Shown piece by piece: positions 1 through 8,887 of a stretch of 29,591 bases of DNA; position 1 is the first letter of the stretch; each line of letters begins with the position of its first letter. The notes below the pieces were generated by a model that worked only from the letters and a program-made list of their open reading frames with translations, did no database searches and was not told the DNA's origin. Position numbers and translations under genes: made by a program. The stretch comes from UMGS1590 sp036303105 (GTDB taxonomy: Bacteria; Bacillota; Peptococcia; Peptococcales; Peptococcaceae). The stretch spans positions 1 to 29,591 of the forward strand of contig JAXJBF010000043.1 in NCBI GenBank assembly GCA_036303105.1, read 5' to 3'.

Positions 1-4
1 GTTC

Positions 5-40
5 GGCGCTCTCGTCCCTTTTGGGATGAGAGCGCCTTTT
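5..40 (+). terminator. Attenuator-type terminator before thrS (probable end of a T-box leader)
   Basis: A 14-bp stem (5-18 with 23-36, one G-T wobble) closes a TTTT loop and is followed by TTTT and a second T-rich run. The CTCGTCCC / GGGATGAG arms have the look of T-box leader terminators in Firmicutes, and aminoacyl-tRNA synthetase genes are classic T-box targets. It ends only about 25 nt before the thrS start, so it must act either as the terminator of an upstream gene or as a thrS attenuator. The specifier loop and the conserved antiterminator bulge would lie before the window, so the T-box assignment is inferred. Confidence 0.72.
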
Positions 41-64
41 GTATTTTTGAAAGAGGAGATTAAA

Positions 65-1975
65 ATGATCAACATCACGTTACCAGATGGCAGCGTCAAG
101 AGTTACGACGCTGCATCCATTTCACCAATGGAAATTGCAAAAAGTTTGTCCAACAGTCTGCCAAAGAAGGCTGTTGCAGCGAAAGTCAACGGCGAAGTCT
201 GCGATCTTTCGACGGTACTCGACAAAGATGCAGAAGTGGCCATTCTGACCTTCGATGATGAAGAAGGCAAGGAAGTATTCCGTCATTCTTCCAGCCATGT
301 TTTGGCAGAAGCGGTTCAGCGTCTCTGGCCTGGCACGAAGATTGCCATCGGGCCTGCGATTGAAAACGGTTTCTATTATGATTTCGACAGCGAACATACC
401 TTTGTGCCAGAAGATCTTGAAAAGATCGAAAAGGAAATGAAGAAGATCGTTAAAGCGGGGGCAGCCTTTGAACGTCGCGAAGTGTCTCGTGAAGAAGCAC
501 TCAAATTCTTCAGCGACCGCGGCGAAACCTACAAGGTTGAATTGATTGAAGACCTGCCTGAAGATGAAACGATCAGCATGTACCAGGATGGCGACTATGT
601 CGACCTTTGTGCAGGGCCTCATCTGCCTAAGACGAGTGCCATCAAAGCCATCAAGCTGATGAGCATCGCTGGTGCTTACTGGCGCGGCGATGAAAAGAAC
701 AAAATGCTGCAGCGTATCTATGGCACGAGTTTCCCTAAACAGGATGCACTCGATGAATACCTGCATCTGTTGGAAGAAGCCAAACGCCGCGACCATCGTA
801 AGCTGGGCAAAGAACTCGACCTCTTCTCCTTTGTGGAAGAAGCACCAGGGTTCCCAATCTTCCATCCAAAAGGCATGATTCTGCGCAATGAGCTGGAAAA
901 ATTCTGGCGCGAAGAACATGAAAAAGCTGGCTATTCCGAAATTCGCACGCCGCTCATCATGAACCGTGCCCTTTGGGAACGTTCCGGCCACTGGGATCAT
1001 TACAAAGAAAATATGTACTTTACGGAAATCGACGAACAGCCATATGCCATCAAGCCTATGAACTGCCCTGGCGGTATCCTGCTTTATAACGAAAGCCTGC
1101 ACAGTTATCGTGAACTGCCACTGCGCTGGGCAGAATTGGGCCTCGTTCATCGTCACGAACTGAGCGGCGCCCTTCACGGTCTCATGCGTGTGCGTGCCTT
1201 CACTCAGGATGATGCGCACATCTTCATGCGTGAAGATCAGATCATCGATGAAGTTGTTGGCGTTATGAAGCTTGTGGACCGCGTTTACAGCAAGTTTGGC
1301 TTTGAATACCATGTAGAGCTGTCTACCCGTCCGGAAGACTCCATGGGTTCTGATGAACTGTGGGAAAAAGCTACCGAAGGGTTGCGTACCGCTTTGCAGA
1401 CAGTCGGCAAAGACTACATTGTCAACCCTGGCGATGGTGCATTCTATGGCCCTAAGATCGACTTCCATCTGAAAGACTGCCTGGGTCGTACCTGGCAGTG
1501 CGGCACGATTCAGCTCGACTTCCAGATGCCAGAGAAGTTTGACATGACCTACATCGGTGAAGACGGTGAAAAACATCGTCCAGTTATGGTTCACCGCACG
1601 GTATTCGGCAGCATTGAACGTTTCATCGGTATTCTGACCGAACATTTTGGCGGCGCCTTCCCAACCTGGATGGCACCTGTTCAGGCAATGATCATTCCTA
1701 TTACGTCTGATCATGCTGCTTATGCAGATGAATTGGCTGCACAGCTGAAAGCTGACGGCGTGCGTGTGGAAGTGGACCATCGTTCCGAAAAGATGGGCTA
1801 CAAGATTCGCGAAGCAACGGTGCAGAAAATTCCTTTCATGCTCGTTGTCGGCGGCAAAGAAGCAGAAAGCGGCACGGTTTCCCTGCGTTCCTATAAGAAC
1901 GGTGATGAAGGCGTGAAAGATTTCGCTGAATTCCGTGCAGCTTTGAAGGAAGAAATCGCTGAACGCCGCATGTAA
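65..1975 (+). CDS. thrS: Threonine--tRNA ligase
   Basis: This class II synthetase charges tRNA-Thr with threonine in the cytosol. The 636-residue product has the full bacterial layout: an N-terminal TGS domain (about 1-60), an editing domain with HSSSH (about 76) and the CAGPH motif, then the catalytic core with motif 2 around VHRHELSGALHG, the zinc-ligand Cys in MNCPGG, motif 3 (GSIERFIGIL), and a C-terminal anticodon-binding domain. An in-frame ATG at 26 is rejected because it lies inside the terminator stem; the ATG at 65 has AGAGGAG about 8 nt upstream and gives the conventional MINITLPDGS start. Expression is probably set by the attenuator just upstream. The next gene follows after 34 nt, so the two may be cotranscribed. 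Confidence 0.97.
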   Translation: MINITLPDGSVKSYDAASISPMEIAKSLSNSLPKKAVAAKVNGEVCDLSTVLDKDAEVAILTFDDEEGKEVFRHSSSHVLAEAVQRLWPGTKIAIGPAIENGFYYDFDSEHTFVPEDLEKIEKEMKKIVKAGAAFERREVSREEALKFFSDRGETYKVELIEDLPEDETISMYQDGDYVDLCAGPHLPKTSAIKAIKLMSIAGAYWRGDEKNKMLQRIYGTSFPKQDALDEYLHLLEEAKRRDHRKLGKELDLFSFVEEAPGFPIFHPKGMILRNELEKFWREEHEKAGYSEIRTPLIMNRALWERSGHWDHYKENMYFTEIDEQPYAIKPMNCPGGILLYNESLHSYRELPLRWAELGLVHRHELSGALHGLMRVRAFTQDDAHIFMREDQIIDEVVGVMKLVDRVYSKFGFEYHVELSTRPEDSMGSDELWEKATEGLRTALQTVGKDYIVNPGDGAFYGPKIDFHLKDCLGRTWQCGTIQLDFQMPEKFDMTYIGEDGEKHRPVMVHRTVFGSIERFIGILTEHFGGAFPTWMAPVQAMIIPITSDHAAYADELAAQLKADGVRVEVDHRSEKMGYKIREATVQKIPFMLVVGGKEAESGTVSLRSYKNGDEGVKDFAEFRAALKEEIAERRM

Positions 1976-2009
1976 TTGATCAGCCATTCACAGAAAGGAG
2001 GTGCCTGCA

Positions 2010-3332
2010 TTGAAACAGCAGAAGAAACGGCCGTCGGCATCAAGTGGTTCTGGCAAGCGGCCAGCGCAGAACGCGTCGACGCAAGCGAGGCAGCGACGTC
2101 CTCAAACTGGTGCGGCATCGCGCACGCAGGCACCTCGTTCTGCGTCATCACGGACATCGCAGAATGGTTCGCGGGCTAAAGGCAGTGGCACAAGGCCGCA
2201 GCAATCAAACAGTCGCGCCAGTGCCAGTCAGCATTCTGCACGCCGGCCAGCTGCCAATAACGCACGCTCCACGCAGCAGCGCGCTCGGACCTCGCCGCAA
2301 GGCGGTAAGCGTCCGCCGCAGCAGCAGGGGGCTCGGCGTTCAACGCCACAGAGACGGCGCAAGCCGAAGCGCAGATTGCGCTGGGGCAGAATCTTGGCTG
2401 TTTTGCTGGTGCTTGTTGCTTGTGTGGCCTTGGCAGTTACGGTGAAAAACCAATTTTTTGCGACGCAGGAAACCAATGCGACCGTGGCCCAATCGGTATC
2501 AACACCGCTGGTCAGTGATACCGACAAGGCAGGGTTTGATGCGAGCATCAACAGCGACTCTGCGATTCTCATCAATGCCGACAATGGTGATGTGCTTTAC
2601 GAAAAAGATGCTGACGCGCAGCGTGCACCGGCCAGTCTTGCGAAGATGATGACGGTGTATGTTGCCATTAAAAACAACGACGATCTTGATCGTGAAATTA
2701 AAATGCCAGCGGAAGCGTTTGAAGGGCTTGAAGAAGAAAGCGCATCGCAAAGCGGCCTGCAAAAAGGTGAAACCGTTACCATTCGCGATCTGCTCTATGC
2801 AGCGCTCTTAAAATCAGGCGGCGATGCGGCCAATGCGTTGGCGTTGGCGACCAGTGGTAATATTGAAAGCTTTGTCGAGCTGATGAACGAAGAAGCCAAG
2901 GCATTGGGGTTGGACAGCACCACCTTTGTCAATCCAACGGGGTTGGATGATGATGCGCAGGTGTCGACTTGCCGCGACATGGCACGTTTGCTGAAAGGCG
3001 CGCTGGGCAGCACCGTTTTTGAAGAAGTGTTTACCAGCCGAACCTACACGACTACGGCCAACGATACCCACAAGGATGGCTTGACACTGACCCACACCAT
3101 GGACGAAGATCTTGCCAATTTCCAGCGTTATTTTGACACCTCTGGCTACGAGATTGTTGGTGGTAAGACCGGTTACACTGCTGCTGCCGGAAACTGCCTC
3201 GCCAGCTTGGCAGAAAAAGAAGGCAAACCCAATTACATTGTTGTTACCATGCATGCAACAGGCAATGGGGATCAGTATTATCAGGCAGTGCACGATGCGG
3301 TGACGCTTTATGGCGAAGCCTATGATCAGTGA
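2010..3332 (+). CDS. D-alanyl-D-alanine carboxypeptidase (peptidase S11) with long basic N-terminal tail
   Basis: This is a low-molecular-weight penicillin-binding protein that trims the terminal D-Ala of peptidoglycan stem peptides outside the membrane. The catalytic domain shows S-L-A-K (SxxK, Ser about 209), SGGDAAN at about 269 where SxN is expected, and KTG at about 386. The TTG start at 2010 is preferred because AAAGGAGG ends 8 nt before it; a GTG at 2001 would overlap that site. Before the single membrane segment (about 127-146) lies an unusual tail of about 125 residues rich in Arg, Ser, Gln, Pro and Ala, with no typical signal peptide, so the protein should be a type II membrane anchor with a disordered basic cytosolic end. 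The Gly in place of Asn in SxN is noteworthy. Family assignment is firm; the tail's role is unknown. Confidence 0.9.
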   Translation: MKQQKKRPSASSGSGKRPAQNASTQARQRRPQTGAASRTQAPRSASSRTSQNGSRAKGSGTRPQQSNSRASASQHSARRPAANNARSTQQRARTSPQGGKRPPQQQGARRSTPQRRRKPKRRLRWGRILAVLLVLVACVALAVTVKNQFFATQETNATVAQSVSTPLVSDTDKAGFDASINSDSAILINADNGDVLYEKDADAQRAPASLAKMMTVYVAIKNNDDLDREIKMPAEAFEGLEEESASQSGLQKGETVTIRDLLYAALLKSGGDAANALALATSGNIESFVELMNEEAKALGLDSTTFVNPTGLDDDAQVSTCRDMARLLKGALGSTVFEEVFTSRTYTTTANDTHKDGLTLTHTMDEDLANFQRYFDTSGYEIVGGKTGYTAAAGNCLASLAEKEGKPNYIVVTMHATGNGDQYYQAVHDAVTLYGEAYDQ

Positions 3333-3355
3333 GAATGCTGTGTATGAATCAATAG

Positions 3356-3394
3356 AAACGGCGCCATTGTGCAAGCAATGGCGCCGTTTTTTTT
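3356..3394 (+). terminator. Rho-independent terminator after the carboxypeptidase gene
   Basis: Perfect 14-bp arms (3356-3369 and 3376-3389) around a 6-nt loop run into eight T residues. It sits 24 nt after the stop codon and closes the thrS-carboxypeptidase unit. Confidence 0.93.
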
Positions 3395-3429
3395 ACGAAA
3401 TCGTTTACTGATTTTTCATAAAAATTGAT

Positions 3430-3458
3430 TTGCAATCGCTGTCGGAGTGTGACACAAT
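3430..3458 (+). promoter_or_regulatory. Sigma-A-type promoter for the aldolase gene
   Basis: TTGCAA (3430-3435), a 17-nt spacer and CACAAT (3453-3458) lie after the terminator and about 33 nt before the aldolase start. AAAGGAG at about 3477 is the ribosome binding site. Confidence 0.55.
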
Positions 3459-3491
3459 GATAGCAGACCAATCGCAAAGGAGTTATGAACC

Positions 3492-4148
3492 ATGAAATTT
3501 TTTATTGATACTGCTAAGATCGATGATATTAAAAAAGCCAATGATATGGGCGTTATTTGCGGCGTTACCACCAATCCTTCGCTGATCGCCAAAGAAGGAC
3601 GTGTATTTGAGGAAGTCATCGCTGAAATTGCTTCCATTGTGGACGGCCCAATCAGCGGCGAAGTGAAAGCGACCACCACAGATGCCGACGGCATGGTGGA
3701 AGAAGGGCGTGCCATTGCTGCCATTCATCCAAACATGGTCGTTAAGATTCCAATGACGGTGGAAGGCTTGAAGGCCGTCAAGCGTCTCACGGCTCTGGGC
3801 ATTAAGACCAATGTGACCTTGATTTTCTCTGCCAACCAGGCTTTGCTGGCGGCTCGCGCAGGCGCCACCTATGTATCACCATTCCTGGGCCGCCTCGATG
3901 ATATTTCCACACGCGGTACGGATCTCATTCGTGACATTGCAGATATTTTTGCTGTTGCCGAAGACATCGACACCAAGATCATTGCAGCCAGCGTGCGTCA
4001 TCCAATGCATGTCACCGAATGTGCCCTTGCTGGTGCAGATATTGCCACTGTGCCATACAAGGTCATTGAACAGATGGTGAACCATCCATTGACCACTGCA
4101 GGCATTGAAAAATTCCGTGTTGATTATGAAGCCGTCTTTGGCAAATAA
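3492..4148 (+). CDS. fsa: Transaldolase/fructose-6-phosphate aldolase of the TalC/FSA subfamily
   Basis: The product is a 218-residue TIM-barrel class I aldolase, the short form of the transaldolase family. It opens with MKFFIDTAKIDDIKKA and has the family's GVTTNPSLI strand and the VVKIPMT segment carrying the Schiff-base lysine (about residue 85). Members either transfer a dihydroxyacetone unit in the pentose phosphate pathway or cleave fructose 6-phosphate; sequence alone does not separate the two. The ATG at 3492 has AAAGGAG 8-9 nt upstream and its own promoter follows a terminator. The 3' end overlaps the next reading frame, which suggests translational coupling. The protein should be cytosolic. 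Confidence 0.9.
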   Translation: MKFFIDTAKIDDIKKANDMGVICGVTTNPSLIAKEGRVFEEVIAEIASIVDGPISGEVKATTTDADGMVEEGRAIAAIHPNMVVKIPMTVEGLKAVKRLTALGIKTNVTLIFSANQALLAARAGATYVSPFLGRLDDISTRGTDLIRDIADIFAVAEDIDTKIIAASVRHPMHVTECALAGADIATVPYKVIEQMVNHPLTTAGIEKFRVDYEAVFGK

Positions 4149-4689
4149 GAACGTGACGGAAAGCTATTGCACCACAGGACAGTTTGCCAAACGCGACAGG
4201 ACGTATCATAAACACTGCGGCCCGACAGCGATCACCAATCTGGTGCTGACTTTGCGGCCAGATTTGGCAAATGCGCCGGCGCAGGTGTTTGACGAGGTGG
4301 CAGCGCTGGGGCGACGCTTGCTGGCGTATTGGAACGTTGGCGCCGGCAAATGGCTTGGCGGCACCAGCGATGGGCTCGCTGGCTTGTATCTGCGGCAGGC
4401 GCTGAACCATTTTGACTGTCGAGATGTTAAAGTGCGCTTTGGCGGACCGGCGACAGAAGGGTGCGTTCGCGCAGCGCTGGCGCGCGGCGACATTGTTTAT
4501 CTGGAGATGCATTTTCACCCCAAGTACCGCAACCACCATTTGCTGGTTTACGGTTATGAATGGCAGGGCTTTCGCAGTGCCGATGGCTGGCGCAAGGAGC
4601 CGGTGTATTTGAGCGCGCGGGATTTGCGGCGCTGTACTTTTTTCAGCGTGGGCCCCGTGGCGGCAGAACAGAATGATAAAAAAGAATAA
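4126..4689 (+). CDS. C39-like cysteine-protease-fold protein, function unknown
   Basis: This 187-residue protein has the signature of the C39-like peptidase family: Cys31 in HCGPTAITN near the N-terminus and a histidine pair at 137-138 in RNHHLLVYGYEW, followed by a possible acidic partner at Asp153. There is no signal peptide or membrane segment, so it is predicted to be cytosolic, unlike the C39 domains of bacteriocin exporters. The start is uncertain: TTG 4105, ATG 4126 and GTG 4153 are all in frame and none has a clear ribosome binding site. Any of the upstream starts overlaps the aldolase gene, which points to translational coupling. Substrate and role are not known. Confidence 0.75.
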   Translation: MKPSLANKNVTESYCTTGQFAKRDRTYHKHCGPTAITNLVLTLRPDLANAPAQVFDEVAALGRRLLAYWNVGAGKWLGGTSDGLAGLYLRQALNHFDCRDVKVRFGGPATEGCVRAALARGDIVYLEMHFHPKYRNHHLLVYGYEWQGFRSADGWRKEPVYLSARDLRRCTFFSVGPVAAEQNDKKE

Positions 4690-4695
4690 CTCATC

Positions 4696-4733
4696 AAAAA
4701 GCACACGCATCGATAAGGATGCGTGTGCTTTTT
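4696..4733 (+). terminator. Rho-independent terminator after the C39-like gene
   Basis: Perfect 16-bp arms (4696-4711 and 4718-4733) enclose a GATAAG loop and end in TTTTT, 7 nt after the stop codon. A-rich and T-rich flanks mean it could work on both strands. Confidence 0.92.
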
Positions 4734-4777
4734 GCGTTCATGGCTGTTTGACAGCATGTTGAAGAAAACAAGCAAAC

Positions 4778-4800
4778 GAAAGAATGTTCAGTATTCTTTC
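4778..4800. promoter_or_regulatory. Inverted repeat, candidate operator before the LuxR-type gene
   Basis: GAAAGAAT and ATTCTTTC form perfect 8-bp arms around a 7-nt spacer, 24 nt upstream of the predicted -35 box. It has no following T-run, so it is more like a protein site than a terminator. The binding protein is unknown; autoregulation is possible. Confidence 0.4.
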
Positions 4801-4823
4801 CGGCGGCTCATACTTTGGAACGA

Positions 4824-4852
4824 TTTACAGGTTATAAATCTGTTGGTAAAAT
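4824..4852 (+). promoter_or_regulatory. Promoter of the LuxR-type regulator gene
   Basis: TTTACA (4824-4829), a spacer of exactly 17 nt, and TAAAAT (4847-4852) form a near-consensus housekeeping promoter. The start codon follows after about 39 nt with AAAGGAGGT in between. Confidence 0.7.
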
Positions 4853-4891
4853 TTTTTTAGTGAATAATTGCTGCGAAAAAGGAGGTAGCCT

Positions 4892-7240
4892 ATGGAACCG
4901 ATTCTTGTTCTCAAGCCTGCGTTGGCGGCGCAATTTGATGATGCCATGAAAAAATATCGGGTGATCCTCATCAGCGCACCGTGTGGGTTTGGAAAAACAG
5001 CGACGACGCGGCTGCTGCTGGCACGGCAGAACGCGCTGTGGCTTGATGCGCGTGATCAACAATTGACGCTCAATGTCCAGGAGGACACGTGGGAGGCTTT
5101 GGTGCTGGATAATTTCAGTGAACTTCCAGTTGAAGAACAGCAGCCTTTCTGTGAGCTGATTCGCAATGTTGGTGAGCGCCGCATTGTCTGCCTCTCTCGC
5201 GGTAAGGTGCCAAGCTGGCTGCTGCCGTTTCAGGTCAGCGGCATGCTCACGGTGCTTGATCAGAAAGCTTTGGCTTTCGACCGCCAGACCATAGGCGCGC
5301 TTTTTGAGCAATATGGGCTGAAAGTGAACGACCTGATTCTGACGGCCATTTACAAAGAGAGCCGCGGTTATCCGCTGGCCCTGTCTATTTTGGCGCAGCA
5401 TATGGTGAATGGCGAGAGCTTCGACGCGACGATCGCCGATCAGATTCGGCAGGAAATCTTCCTTTATTATGAAGAAGAGGTTTTCAACCGTTTCGATTTG
5501 ACCACGCGGCGTCTCTTGCTGGAGCTGGCTCCTTTTGACCGGTTCAGCCTGTCTCTGGCGCACATGGTCAGCGGTGACAGCAACGTCGGCAAAACGTTTG
5601 GCCGCCTGCAGCGCGAGACAACTATGATGATTCAAGACAGCCTGGATGTGTTTCATTTCTGGCCGATTTTTCGTCTCTTTCTGCGCTGGGAACTGCGGCA
5701 GAAATACAGCGACGAGCAGTGCCACGCCATCTACAATCGCGGCGGCCTCTATTATGAGCTGAAGGAGGACTATGGCCACGCTTTGCAGTGCTACGCCAAG
5801 AGCGGCGATCACAGCAAGGTGTCCGAGTTGTTGGAAAAGAACGCCATGCTTCATCCGGGGATGGGTCATTACTATGAAATGGAGCGTTATTATCGCGACC
5901 TGCCGGAAAACGAGATATTGAACTCGCCGGCACTGATGCAGAGCATGAGCATGCTGGAGGCCATCAATATGGACTACGAGGCGTCCGAGCGCTGGTACCA
6001 GGCTTTGCAGGAATTTGCCGACTGCCGCAGCAAAAACGATGCTGCTGGACGCGAAGCACGGGGACGGCTGGCCTGGCTGGAAATTGGGCTGCCGCAGCGC
6101 AGCACGGTCAGCTTGCTGAAAACGATACCGGCGGTTTTTCGCCTGATTACCAATCGTGAAATTGAGCTGCCGCCTTTTTCGGTGACCAGTGCGCTGCCGA
6201 GTATTATGAACGGCGGCAAGGATTTTTCGGACTGGAGCAAGAAGGACGATCTGCTGTATAAAACCCTGCGTCTTCCTGTTGAAGTGGTGCTGGGAAAAGA
6301 TGGCGTTGGGCTGCCGGATTTGGCCGTTGCAGAAAGTAAGTTTGAAAAAGGCGAGGACATTACAGCGCGCATGTTCAGCATCATGGCGCATCTGAATGAA
6401 ATCCAGCACAAGGGCACGGCCGACATCGAATTTGCCATGGCTGGCTTGCTGGTGCGTTCGCAGGTTGCTGTTGGTCACGCTTACGATGCAGCCGAAACGC
6501 TGACGACGCTGCGCGAACAGTTTATTGCGCGTGGCTGGACACGCTTCTTGCCAAATTTGGATGCACTGCGCTGTCGGGTGGACTTGCGGCTGCGAGACGA
6601 CGATGCGGTGGAGCAGTGGTATCGCGAAAAAGCGCCAAAAGACCGCCTGCATTTTCAGGTGATGAAGCGCTATCAGTATTTCACGCAGGCCATGGTGGAG
6701 CTTTCCCGCGGCGAAGCCCGAGAGGCGCTGCTGACCCTGGCGCCGCTGCAATACTACTGCCGTGTTTGCAGCCGTCATATCGACGGCATTCATCTCAATG
6801 TACTGATGGCTATTGCAAAGTATCGCCTGCGCGACGACACCTGGCAGGAGACGCTGCGTGCGGCTCTGGATGAGGCCTACGAATACAGCTTTGTGCGCAC
6901 CATCAGCGTTTACGGCGTGGCGGTGCTGCCGCTTTTGGAAGCGTGCGGCTGGGAAAAAGATTCGGCCTTTCTGAATGTGCTGATCGACGACGCCCGCGAT
7001 CAGGCGGCGGCTTATCCGGATTTTCTGGAACCGCATCTTGACATGACGGCGCCGCTGTCGGCGACAGAACTGCAGGTGCTGCGGCTGATCTGCGCCGATA
7101 AGAGCAACGCTGAAATCGGCGCCGTTCTTGGGATTCGAATGGCGACGGTCAAGACCCACGTCAGCCATATTTTACAGAAACTTGGCGTTAAACGCCGCAG
7201 CGAAGCCAAAACCATGGCTGAAAAGCTGCATCTGTTATAG
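4892..7240 (+). CDS. MalT/LAL-type LuxR-family regulator with N-terminal NTPase
   Basis: This 782-residue protein is built like the large ATP-dependent LuxR regulators typified by MalT. The N-terminus has a P-loop, APCGFGKTAT at about 29-38, and a Walker B-like LVLDNF near residue 70. The long middle is helical and probably made of TPR-like repeats that sense a ligand. The last 65 residues are a LuxR-type helix-turn-helix, from LSATELQVLRLI through NAEIGAVLG to VKTHVSHILQKLGV. The start at 4892 is fixed by AAAGGAGGT 8 nt upstream. It is monocistronic by its own promoter. Its neighbours downstream, a surface protein and an alkyl-sulfatase, are the obvious target candidates, but no MalT-type box was recognised. 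Confidence 0.88.
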   Translation: MEPILVLKPALAAQFDDAMKKYRVILISAPCGFGKTATTRLLLARQNALWLDARDQQLTLNVQEDTWEALVLDNFSELPVEEQQPFCELIRNVGERRIVCLSRGKVPSWLLPFQVSGMLTVLDQKALAFDRQTIGALFEQYGLKVNDLILTAIYKESRGYPLALSILAQHMVNGESFDATIADQIRQEIFLYYEEEVFNRFDLTTRRLLLELAPFDRFSLSLAHMVSGDSNVGKTFGRLQRETTMMIQDSLDVFHFWPIFRLFLRWELRQKYSDEQCHAIYNRGGLYYELKEDYGHALQCYAKSGDHSKVSELLEKNAMLHPGMGHYYEMERYYRDLPENEILNSPALMQSMSMLEAINMDYEASERWYQALQEFADCRSKNDAAGREARGRLAWLEIGLPQRSTVSLLKTIPAVFRLITNREIELPPFSVTSALPSIMNGGKDFSDWSKKDDLLYKTLRLPVEVVLGKDGVGLPDLAVAESKFEKGEDITARMFSIMAHLNEIQHKGTADIEFAMAGLLVRSQVAVGHAYDAAETLTTLREQFIARGWTRFLPNLDALRCRVDLRLRDDDAVEQWYREKAPKDRLHFQVMKRYQYFTQAMVELSRGEAREALLTLAPLQYYCRVCSRHIDGIHLNVLMAIAKYRLRDDTWQETLRAALDEAYEYSFVRTISVYGVAVLPLLEACGWEKDSAFLNVLIDDARDQAAAYPDFLEPHLDMTAPLSATELQVLRLICADKSNAEIGAVLGIRMATVKTHVSHILQKLGVKRRSEAKTMAEKLHLL

Positions 7241-7381
7241 CTTTTCAGGCGCAGTCTATGAATGGTCATGAGTCGTGGGCTTTGAAAATAATCATTCTGC
7301 GGAAATTGTGTTTTTTTTCTTTGCAGAGAGCGGCGGCTTCCCGCAGGATCGACAAAAAGGAGTAATAAAGGAGGAAGACGA

Positions 7382-8887
7382 ATGAAAAAGAGAAAAGTTC
7401 TCAGCGCCGTATTGATCGGCGCACTGATGCTCAGCACCGTGCCGTTTGCGGCCTTTGCTGAAGACAACGAGCCAATCCCGGATGTCATAGTAGAAGATGG
7501 CGTCACCTATTTTGATGCGGGCAGTGAGCATTTTGAAGACAGCACCCGCCTGTTCATTCAGGATTTGCTGAGCGCAAAAAACAGCAACATTGACGACACC
7601 TCAACGGCAGCGCTTTGGCAGAGGCTTGGCTATGCGATTCAGGATGACTATGGTGCTGGAACGGATGACGGAAAGTTCAAAACCCAGTTTGACAATGTTC
7701 TTGATGATGTTCTGGCGATCAGTTTGGGCAATACTGATGCAAAAGAACAATCCATCAGCAATGGCGACAACACCTACGCTGTTCATTCATCGGGACTGAA
7801 TATATCTGACTCGATGGCCGATGCCGGCACGGATATGGAAAAACAGATCTTCAATTGGTACCGTTCCGCAGGCGGCGGCCGTGACGCCATGTATGGCGAC
7901 GATGGAGAGGAAGAGAACGTGGCCGTCAAACAGAATGCCACCCTGGCAAACTCTGGCAACCAGGACGACGTGTTCTGGATGCTGACTGGTGCCTTCAAAA
8001 CAAGCGGCACCAACAAGAAGGGACATTATCAGGCGCTTGGCGTGATCTTCAGCAACTTCACCATAACAGCAGTGCTGCCTGAATATACGGATGATTATTA
8101 TCAAACCACTGAGACGGAGCCAACCACCAATGGCAAGAGCATGCTTTCCGACGTGAAGAACGAAACCGCTGCATCGGTTACCGGTATGCAGAGCCTGGCC
8201 CAGACCAACACGACGACGGTGACGAGCACTGTCAACGGCAGCGAAAACTATGGTTTGTCCAGTGCGATTACCGGAGGATTCAGCGGTAAAGGGATGAGTA
8301 TTTCTGGAACCATCAGTGTTAATCAGAGTTTTACAGAGGGCTGGACAGAATCAGAAGCCACCACTGTGACGGACACGAAAACCTATCAGGTTACTGTGAC
8401 GATGCCGGCCTACACCAACGTGCTGCTCAATCAGTATGAAAGTAAAACAACCACGACCACAAGCTACGAATGCCCATGTGCGTTGAACTTCAACGTCACC
8501 TTTGTGGAATATACCCTCGACCCAAGTGACAACAACGCTCCATGCCGCACTCAGATCCTTGGCATGTTTGAAAGCAGTGCACGCAGCGACCTTTATCAGC
8601 GTGCCATTGTTGAAAAGAGCATCGTGGACGCGGATCGCATCAACTGGAACAACCTGTTCAAAAATCACACTGGCTTTGAAGATCAGGTGAAGCTGGCAGC
8701 GACGACTGCACCAATGGCTGGCGCTGGCGCAACCTTTGTGGTTGAAGCAGATTCGCTGACCAATGAAGTGGCTGGCCTGACGCCAATCTATCCACTGGCG
8801 CGCGTGGCCATGGTCAACCAGATGAACTACATGACCCTGTATCCAGATACCGTTTTCTATGTCAACAGCATCGGCCTGGAAGGTTAG
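7382..8887 (+). pseudogene. N-terminal part of a split surface protein: signal peptide plus aerolysin/ETX-MTX2-like domain
   Basis: The reading frame encodes 501 residues and ends at TAG 8885-8887, but the same frame stays open for another 439 codons. Residues 1-26 are a signal peptide ending in AFA. Residues about 255-385 are rich in alternating Ser/Thr, with a Gly-rich loop (ITGGFSGKGMSISGTISV), then VTVTMPAYTNVLLNQYES, a pattern typical of the beta-pore-forming aerolysin/ETX-MTX2 family. The start has GGAGG 7 nt upstream. Without the downstream part the product would be secreted with no wall anchor. It could therefore be either a working secreted form or the first part of a broken gene. 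The fold call rests on pattern, not alignment. Confidence 0.72.

Noticed and set aside
122..1987. Very long open frame antisense to thrS
   Set aside because: It mirrors the codon pattern of thrS, has no ribosome binding site or family features, and thrS is certain.
4832..7168. A 778-codon open frame antisense to the LuxR-type gene
   Set aside because: Shadow frame from biased third-position use; Cys/His/Gln-rich nonsense composition without domains.
8885..8887. TAG read as pyrrolysine
   Set aside because: TAG is used as an ordinary stop elsewhere, for example at 7238-7240 and 28140-28142, and no Pyl genes are present here. Low-level readthrough remains possible.
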